Under the pieces are notes generated by a model that made no database searches, was not told where the DNA came from, and saw nothing but the letters and a program-made list of their open reading frames with translations. From Hydrogenothermaceae bacterium (GTDB lineage: Bacteria; Aquificota; Aquificia; Aquificales; Hydrogenothermaceae), in assembly GCA_012961365.1 (NCBI GenBank), contig DTZN01000204.1, positions 1 through 12,133 of the forward strand: a stretch of DNA of 12,133 nucleotides, given 5' to 3'. Below, one piece after another: positions 8,066 to 12,133 of this stretch; positions within the stretch are counted from its first letter, which is position 1, and each line of letters opens with the position of its first letter. Both the position numbers and the translations under genes were made by a program.

Positions 8066-8695
8066 TTGGAATATATAATTACAATCTTCCAGAAAGGTGG
8101 GATATTAATGTATCCACTTTTATTTTTAGGTATACTTTCTGTAGCATTTATCATAGAAAGGTTATATTCCCTTTCAACACGAAAAATAATACCTTTAAAA
8201 GCAATAGAAGAAATAGTCTCGTTTTTAAATGAAAATAAAATAGAAGAAGCAATGACAGTTTCAAAAACATATCCTTCTACTGCTACTAGTATAATATATG
8301 AGATTTTAAATGCATATTTAAAAGGCAAAAAAGATTTGGAGGAACTAAAACTAATAGCAGAAGAAACAGCAAGGCTAGAAGTTCCTAAACTAGAAGGATA
8401 TACAGGAACAATTGGAGCAATTGCATCAATAGCTCCACTCCTTGGATTTTTAGGAACTGTAATTGGAATGATACAAGTTTTTGAAGCTTTATCTTTAGAA
8501 GGTTTATCAAATCCTAAGCTTCTATCAGCAGGAATTTCACAAGCTTTAATAACAACAGCATTTGGATTATCTATAGCAATTCCATCTTTGGCAGGATATT
8601 GGTATATAAAATCTAAAATAAATTTGTTAGTTGCACAAGTTGAAACGGTAGTATTTGAAATAATTGAACTTTTATCCTCAAAAGATGAAAATTAG
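8066..8695 (+). CDS. tolQ: MotA/TolQ/ExbB proton channel family protein
   Basis: TolQ/ExbB forms the inner-membrane pentamer that, with a TolR/ExbD dimer, turns proton-motive force into mechanical work on the cell envelope. The 209-residue protein has three predicted membrane segments at about 13-33, 114-138 and 157-181. The family core is APLLGFLGTVIGMIQVFEAL (123-142), and ISQALITTAFGLSIAIPSLAG (split at 157-177) forms the third segment. Thr131 and Thr164 correspond to the channel-lining threonines of ExbB. The start is TTG at 8066 with AAGGAGGA five bases upstream; the next ATG, at codon 15, would cut into the first membrane segment. tolR follows after nine bases. Whether it is functionally TolQ or ExbB cannot be settled, because neither tolA/tolB/pal nor tonB is nearby. 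Confidence 0.9.
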   Translation: MEYIITIFQKGGILMYPLLFLGILSVAFIIERLYSLSTRKIIPLKAIEEIVSFLNENKIEEAMTVSKTYPSTATSIIYEILNAYLKGKKDLEELKLIAEETARLEVPKLEGYTGTIGAIASIAPLLGFLGTVIGMIQVFEALSLEGLSNPKLLSAGISQALITTAFGLSIAIPSLAGYWYIKSKINLLVAQVETVVFEIIELLSSKDEN

Positions 8696-8704
8696 TGGGG
8701 AAAA

Positions 8705-9100
8705 ATGAATTTTAAAAAATTCTTACCAGAAAACAATCAGTCTATGATAGTAGACCTAACGGCACTTGTAGATATAGCCTTTATAATCATATTATTTTTA
8801 GGAATTGTTGCTACTCTTGCACCAATTTCGTCTATAAATGTTGAGCTACCTAAAGCATCAACAGAAGAAACAGCAATAAAACCAATAAAAATAACAATTG
8901 ATAAAGATGGAAACTTTTATATAAAAGGAAAAAAAGTATCTTCTGAAGAAATTGCAGAGTTTATAAAAAAAACAAACAAAAAAAGTCTTGTTATTGTTGC
9001 AGATAGACGTGTTCAATATGGAATAGTTGTTAATGTTATGGATATAGCAAAACAAAATGGAATAGAGGAAATTAACATCGCAACAAGAAAAGGGCAATAA
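8705..9100 (+). CDS. tolR: Biopolymer transport protein ExbD/TolR family
   Basis: This is the partner of the preceding proton channel subunit. The 131-residue protein has a short cytoplasmic N-terminus, one membrane segment at about 17-40 (VDLTALVDIAFIIILFLGIV), and a periplasmic domain ending in VVNVMDIAKQNGIEEINIAT, the usual ExbD/TolR pattern. Asp23 lies at the place of the essential protonatable Asp of ExbD (D25) and TolR (D23). The usual Thr-Pro just before it is Thr-Ala here (19-20). VIVADRRVQYGIVVNVMD corresponds to the conserved 'D..v.y..vv.vmd' region that forms the peptidoglycan-binding dimer domain in TolR. The ATG at 8705 has GGGG four bases upstream. rimM follows after one base. 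Assignment between tolR and exbD is by neighbourhood only. Confidence 0.88.
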   Translation: MNFKKFLPENNQSMIVDLTALVDIAFIIILFLGIVATLAPISSINVELPKASTEETAIKPIKITIDKDGNFYIKGKKVSSEEIAEFIKKTNKKSLVIVADRRVQYGIVVNVMDIAKQNGIEEINIATRKGQ

Positions 9101-9101
9101 T

Positions 9102-9605
9102 ATGAAAAAAGAAGAACTTATTATAGGAGGAAAGATACACGGCACCCATGGAGTAAAAGGAGATTTAAAAATAGAAATTTTCCCGCCTAATTATAAACTT
9201 CCATCTGTTTTGTATATAAAAGATAAAAAAGGAGAATTTAAACCTATAAAGGTCGAAAGTTATTCAAAGAGAAAAGCTCTTATAAAATTTAAAGGCTACG
9301 ATGATATAGACAAAGCAAAGAAAATAAAACATCAGTATTTTTATGTTCCAAAAGATACATTACCAAAACTAAAAAAAGATGAATATTATGAGTTCCAGCT
9401 TTTAGATGCAGATGTGGAATTTAACGGGAAAATTGTTGGTAAAATAGAAAAAATAGATGATAGGTTGTCAACTGCTTATTTACTTATAAGGTGTACTGAT
9501 GATAAGGTTAGACATTTGCCATTTATAAGTGAGTTTGTTAAAGAAGTGGATATAGATAATCATAAAATATTAATAACTCCGCCAGAGGGCTGGTTTTCTT
9601 TGTAA
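9102..9605 (+). CDS. rimM: Ribosome maturation factor RimM
   Basis: RimM helps assemble the head of the 30S subunit and binds ribosomal protein S19. The 167-residue protein starts with the family hallmark IGGKIHGTHGVKGDLKIE (8-25) in the N-terminal beta-barrel domain. It then has KIKHQYFYVPKDTLPKLKKDEYYEFQLLD at the domain boundary, and ends with the PRC-barrel domain marked by HLPFISEFVKEVDIDNHKI and a terminal PPEGWF. Length fits the family. The ATG at 9102 is one base after the tolR stop, with only a poor AAAAGGG site, so translation may depend on tolR. In many bacteria rimM sits with rpsP and trmD; neither is here, so the gene is detached from its usual cluster. Confidence 0.94.
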   Translation: MKKEELIIGGKIHGTHGVKGDLKIEIFPPNYKLPSVLYIKDKKGEFKPIKVESYSKRKALIKFKGYDDIDKAKKIKHQYFYVPKDTLPKLKKDEYYEFQLLDADVEFNGKIVGKIEKIDDRLSTAYLLIRCTDDKVRHLPFISEFVKEVDIDNHKILITPPEGWFSL

Positions 9606-9626
9606 TAAGGAATATCTTCTTATAAT
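9600..9626 (+). promoter_or_regulatory. Candidate promoter for phoH-ybeY
   Basis: A perfect TATAAT -10 element lies at 9621-9626, in the 46-bp gap between rimM and phoH. The best -35 match is TTGTAA at 9600-9605 with a short 15-bp spacer, or TTTGTA at 9599-9604 with 16 bp. The element would start transcription just upstream of the phoH ribosome binding site. It is weakly supported, and read-through from rimM is equally possible. Confidence 0.35.
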
Positions 9627-9635
9627 ACACTTAAA

Positions 9636-9643
9636 AAGGAGGT
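9636..9643 (+). promoter_or_regulatory. Perfect ribosome binding site that fixes the phoH ATA start
   Basis: AAGGAGGT lies eight bases before an ATA codon at 9652-9654. An in-frame TAG at 9643-9645 closes the frame just upstream, and the frame contains no ATG, GTG or TTG until 9823. The site therefore points to initiation at ATA or to a single-base error in an ATG. Confidence 0.8.
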
Positions 9644-9651
9644 AGGTAAAA

Positions 9652-10617
9652 ATACTAAAATTAGAAATAGAAATTCCAAAAGATGCATTTTTTAGCGTAG
9701 TAGGAAAAAGAGATGAAAACTTAAAATATTTCTCAGATATATTTGATTTAAAAGTCTTTTCCAGAGGAACATCAGTAATTGCAGAAGGAGACGAAGATGC
9801 TTTAGACAGATTTGAGGAGTTTATGACAAAACTTGCTACTTTATATGAAAAAGGACATTTATTAACAGAGCAACAAGTAAAAAATTTAGCTTTAGGTTAT
9901 AAACTACACTTAGAAGACCAGCAAGAACCGATATTTGAAGAAAGTGAGACAATTTTATTTAGCCATAGAAAAAAACCTATAATGGCAAAAACTCCATCTC
10001 AAAAACTTTATATAGACACTATTAGAAAAAATACGATAACATTTGGAATTGGTCCTGCAGGAACAGGAAAGACCTATCTTGCAATGGCAATGGCAGTTTC
10101 GTATTTAAAACAAAAGAAAGTTAATAGAATAATCCTAACAAGACCAGCAGTAGAAGCAGGGGAAAAACTTGGATTTTTACCGGGAACTTTGACAGAAAAG
10201 GTAGACCCATATTTAAGACCTTTGTATGATGCCCTCTACGATATGGTAGATGGAGAAAAAGTAAATGATATGCTTGAAAAAAACATTATAGAAATAGCTC
10301 CGTTGGCATTTATGAGAGGTAGAACTTTAAATGATGCTTTTATTATATTAGATGAAGCCCAAAACACAACAAAAGAACAAATGAAAATGTTTTTAACAAG
10401 AATAGGTTTTGGTTCAAAAGCAGTAATAACAGGGGATATAACACAAATAGATTTACCTAAAGTTTCTCAGTCTGGCTTAGTTGAAGCATTAAAAGTTTTA
10501 GATGGAGTAGAAGGTATAGGATTTGTTAAGTTTTCAGAGAGAGATGTAGTAAGACACCCTGTAGTTCAAAGAATAATTCAAGCATATGATAAATATGAAA
10601 ACGAAAAAAAAGAATAA
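9652..10617 (+). CDS. phoH: PhoH-like ATPase, probably starting at an ATA codon
   Basis: PhoH-like proteins are cytoplasmic ATPases related to the helicase core and linked to RNA metabolism and ribosome function. From ATA at 9652 the product is 321 residues, the usual length. The first 57 residues (LKLEIEIPKDAFFSVVGKRD and following, with VIAEGDEDALDRFEEFM) match the N-terminal KH-like segment of the family. Walker A GPAGTGKT lies at 134-141, then LTRPAVEAGEKLGFLPG, and Walker B IILDEAQN at 231-238, followed by GDITQIDLP. A start at the ATG at 9823 would delete the N-terminal segment and lacks a ribosome binding site, whereas the ATA has a perfect one. ATA starts are rare, so a G-to-A substitution or sequencing error in ATG is also possible. 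It overlaps ybeY, a common phoH partner. Confidence 0.9.
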   Translation: MLKLEIEIPKDAFFSVVGKRDENLKYFSDIFDLKVFSRGTSVIAEGDEDALDRFEEFMTKLATLYEKGHLLTEQQVKNLALGYKLHLEDQQEPIFEESETILFSHRKKPIMAKTPSQKLYIDTIRKNTITFGIGPAGTGKTYLAMAMAVSYLKQKKVNRIILTRPAVEAGEKLGFLPGTLTEKVDPYLRPLYDALYDMVDGEKVNDMLEKNIIEIAPLAFMRGRTLNDAFIILDEAQNTTKEQMKMFLTRIGFGSKAVITGDITQIDLPKVSQSGLVEALKVLDGVEGIGFVKFSERDVVRHPVVQRIIQAYDKYENEKKE

Positions 10618-11059
10618 AGTTTTAATTACTAAAGAAATCTATGATAGAAAAATAACAAAGAAGTTTGTAAAAAATTTAGCTGAAGGGATATTAGATTACT
10701 TAAATTTAAAAAACGTAGAATTAAGTATAGTTTTAACAGATAATGAAACTATAAAACAAATAAATAAAGAATGGAGAAATAAAGATAAGCCAACAGATGT
10801 TTTATCTTTTCCTATTAATGACAATCCTTTCGGATATAAATACACAATTTTAGGAGATGTAATAATAAGTGTTCCTTTTGCAAAAAATCAGGCTAAAGAA
10901 ATAGGACTTACAGAAAAAGAAGAAATTTTAAGATTATTAGCTCATGGGATTTTGCACCTTTTAGGCTACGACCACGAAACAAACGAAGAAGATGCAAAAG
11001 TTATGTTTGATTTACAAGACAAAATTTTTAAACATTGCAAAAACAGATTTAGTTTATAA
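10586..11059 (+). CDS. ybeY: Endoribonuclease YbeY (rRNA maturation factor)
   Basis: YbeY is a zinc-dependent single-strand endoribonuclease that takes part in 16S rRNA 3'-end maturation and ribosome quality control. The 157-residue protein carries the metal motif HGILHLLGYDH at 120-130 (His120, His124, His130), preceded by the family segments INKEWRNKDKPTDVLSFP (59-76) and LGDVIIS (89-95). It starts inside phoH: either ATG at 10586 or ATG at 10595, overlapping by 32 or 23 bases. Neither has a good ribosome binding site, so translational coupling is likely. The second start removes only three residues and I cannot choose between them. The N-terminus is unusually Lys-rich. It is the last plus-strand gene before a convergent minus-strand gene. 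Confidence 0.95.
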   Translation: MINMKTKKKNKVLITKEIYDRKITKKFVKNLAEGILDYLNLKNVELSIVLTDNETIKQINKEWRNKDKPTDVLSFPINDNPFGYKYTILGDVIISVPFAKNQAKEIGLTEKEEILRLLAHGILHLLGYDHETNEEDAKVMFDLQDKIFKHCKNRFSL

Positions 11060-11075
11060 TTTCATCTTTGAGGAG

Positions 11076-11121
11076 TTAAAAAAATATAGCTAATAAGTTT
11101 AGCAAGAAATTAATTTTTTAA
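11076..11121. terminator. Candidate bidirectional terminator between ybeY and the DUF4416 gene
   Basis: In this convergent gap TTAAAAAA (11076-11083) can pair with TTTTTTAA (11114-11121), and inside it GCTAA (11089-11093) can pair with TTAGC (11099-11103). Each strand then ends in a U-rich stretch. The inner stem is only 5 bp and AT-rich, so the hairpin is weak, although convergent genes make a shared terminator expected here. The right part overlaps the last codons of the minus-strand gene. Confidence 0.35.
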
Positions 11122-11596
11122 AACCTTTTCTAATTTTATTAAAAAAAGGAATATATTCTTTATAATCTAAATAAGTCCATAAAAAAGGTTGAAAGCTACC
11201 ATTATGAAACCAAAGTTCTAATTCTAGAAATAAATTTTTATCTATTTGTATTCTGTTTCCTCTATATTTTTTTGTAGCTACTAAAACCTTCTCGGTATCT
11301 AACAAAATAGGGTCTATATTTACAGTTCTATTGCCATTTATTTTGTATTTATCTTCTATAAACATACAATGTTTTTTTATATTAGCTAAGTTTTTTTGCT
11401 CTGTAATAAAACTAGTTACGACAAATTTTTTATACAAAGGACTTCCCATTTCTTTTGTGTAATATTCACAGTAAGGAAGACTAAAAGGATTTGTTTCTTC
11501 TACAAAATTTCCATAAAATTTTAAAAGATGTTTTTCTACGGTTTTTAATTTATTTTCCTCTTTCCACATTAGAGCAAAAAGGAGGAGAGACTTCAA
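11099..11596 (-). CDS. DUF4416 family protein of unknown function
   Basis: The 165-residue protein resembles the DUF4416 family, for which no biochemical function is known to me. Matching features are an N-terminal hydrophobic strand then an acidic turn (LLLFALMWKEEN, residues 4-15), a segment around FSLPYCEYYTKEMGSPLYKKF, then VNIDPILLDTEKVLVATKK near 95-110, and a C-terminal GSFQPFLWTYLDYKEYIPFFNKIR. These aromatic and polar positions are the conserved ones in the family as I recall it. The start is TTG at 11594-11596, sharing TTGA with the stop of the upstream molybdenum gene and preceded by GGGGAG about ten bases away. An ATG at codon 10 would remove the first beta strand. Tight overlap suggests co-transcription with that gene. 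There is no signal peptide or membrane segment. Confidence 0.75.
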   Translation of the reverse strand: MKSLLLFALMWKEENKLKTVEKHLLKFYGNFVEETNPFSLPYCEYYTKEMGSPLYKKFVVTSFITEQKNLANIKKHCMFIEDKYKINGNRTVNIDPILLDTEKVLVATKKYRGNRIQIDKNLFLELELWFHNGSFQPFLWTYLDYKEYIPFFNKIRKGFKKLISC

Positions 11597-12133
11597 TGTT
11601 TTTTCTCTCCCCTTGCCATTCTAATTGCATGTTTTACCATTGGAGCAAGCATCCTTAAATTATCTTTAACTCCTCCAGTGCTTCCGGGCATATTTATAAT
11701 AAGTGTATCTTTCCCAATTATTCCCGCAGTTGCTCTTGATAGTAAAGATTTAGGAGTAAATTTAACTCCTATAATTCTCATTGCTTCAGCAAAACCAATT
11801 GCTTCTGTTCTAATTACTTCCTTTGTAGCTTCAGGGGTTGTATCTCTTTCACTAAATCCAGTTCCACCAGTTGTAAATATTACATCTACTTTTCCTTCTA
11901 AAGATTTTAGCTCTTCTACTATTTTTTTCTTATCATCAGGAAGAATTTTGTAATGAACTACTTCTCCACCAAATTCTTCTTCTATTATTTTTATAGCAGT
12001 TTTACCGCTTTTATCTTCCACTTCACCTTTTGCACAGCTATCGGATAAAGTAATGACAGCACATTTTAGACCTGATAAATCTTCTGCATAATCAGATTTT
12101 CCACCTCTTTTTGAAACAAGCCTTATATCCCCA
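11593..12133 (-). CDS. Molybdenum cofactor protein, MoaC-MoaB/MogA fusion, 5' end outside the window
   Basis: Most of this reading is a MoaB/MogA-type domain, which adenylylates molybdopterin before metal insertion. It begins near 12069 with LKCAVITLSDSCAKGEVEDKSG and continues with TTGGTGFSERDTTPEAT, the AGIIGKDTLIINMPGS active-site region and GGVKDNLRMLAP. A GTG at 12019-12021 is an internal codon (the Val of GEVEDKSG) and not the start, because the conserved N-terminal strand lies before it and the frame stays open to the window edge. Upstream of the domain, 12132-12094 encodes GDIRLVSKRGGKS, which looks like the C-terminal end of MoaC (xIRLLxKxGGKS). A short linker joins them. MoaC makes cyclic pyranopterin monophosphate, so this would be a bifunctional protein. 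MoaB identity is firm; the fusion rests on about 13 residues. Confidence 0.85.
   Translation of the reverse strand, partial: GDIRLVSKRGGKSDYAEDLSGLKCAVITLSDSCAKGEVEDKSGKTAIKIIEEEFGGEVVHYKILPDDKKKIVEELKSLEGKVDVIFTTGGTGFSERDTTPEATKEVIRTEAIGFAEAMRIIGVKFTPKSLLSRATAGIIGKDTLIINMPGSTGGVKDNLRMLAPMVKHAIRMARGEKKH

Noticed and set aside
8038..9145. Minus-strand open frames of about 95 codons opposite tolQ and tolR
   Set aside because: They lie opposite well-supported membrane protein genes; low-complexity Phe/Tyr/Cys composition marks them as antisense shadows.
11678..11953. Plus-strand 91-codon open frame opposite the molybdenum cofactor gene
   Set aside because: The minus-strand MoaB domain has conserved motifs throughout this stretch, so the plus reading is a shadow.
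1..12133. CRISPR array, insertion sequence, prophage, tRNA or rRNA gene, or a new defence system
   Set aside because: I looked for regularly spaced repeats, transposase-like frames, terminal inverted repeats and cloverleaf structures and saw none; nearly all bases are explained by core genes.

Overview
This window is AT-rich (roughly 70% A+T by eye) and densely coding, with short gaps, frequent gene overlaps, strong AGGAGG-type ribosome binding sites and several TTG starts. All recognisable genes are core bacterial genes. Low G+C, Lys/Ile/Glu-rich proteins, a DUF4416 protein and an apparent MoaC-MoaB/Mog fusion suggest a member of Aquificota, perhaps a Sulfurihydrogenibium-like bacterium. This is inference from composition and gene content, not a database match.

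Layout. (1) Positions 1-1320, minus strand: a fatty acid synthesis cluster in the order fabG, acpP, fabF. fabF is cut off near the left edge, where its sequence runs into an ABC transporter ATPase fragment on the other strand. This looks like a chimeric join or a rearrangement. (2) Positions 1321-1453: a divergent intergenic region with candidate promoters both ways and a perfect 9-bp tandem repeat. (3) Positions 1454-9605, plus strand: a long colinear run of gatC, recA, pilT, recX, ribF, a 927-residue exported TPR protein, tolQ/exbB, tolR/exbD and rimM. Spacing goes from a 35-bp overlap to a 59-bp gap. (4) Positions 9606-11059, plus strand: phoH and ybeY, behind a possible promoter. phoH appears to start at an ATA codon, which restores a 57-residue N-terminal domain missed if only ATG/GTG/TTG starts are allowed. 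(5) Positions 11060-11098: a short convergent gap with terminator-like structure. (6) Positions 11099-12133, minus strand: a DUF4416 gene, preceded by a molybdenum cofactor gene whose 5' end lies outside the window and which looks like a MoaC-MoaB fusion.

How the genes fit together. fabG, acpP and fabF serve the fatty acid elongation cycle. recA and recX are a recombinase and its modulator, with the type IV pilus retraction ATPase gene pilT between them, so DNA uptake and recombination may be co-expressed. The TPR protein, TolQ and TolR look like an envelope module driven by proton-motive force, but no tolA, tolB or pal is present. rimM, phoH and ybeY are linked to ribosome maturation and RNA metabolism. 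I found no CRISPR array, insertion sequence, tRNA or rRNA, and no clear new defence or mobile system. The points most worth a second look are the left-edge junction, the phoH ATA start, the TPR-TolQR module, recA-pilT-recX linkage and the MoaC-MoaB fusion.
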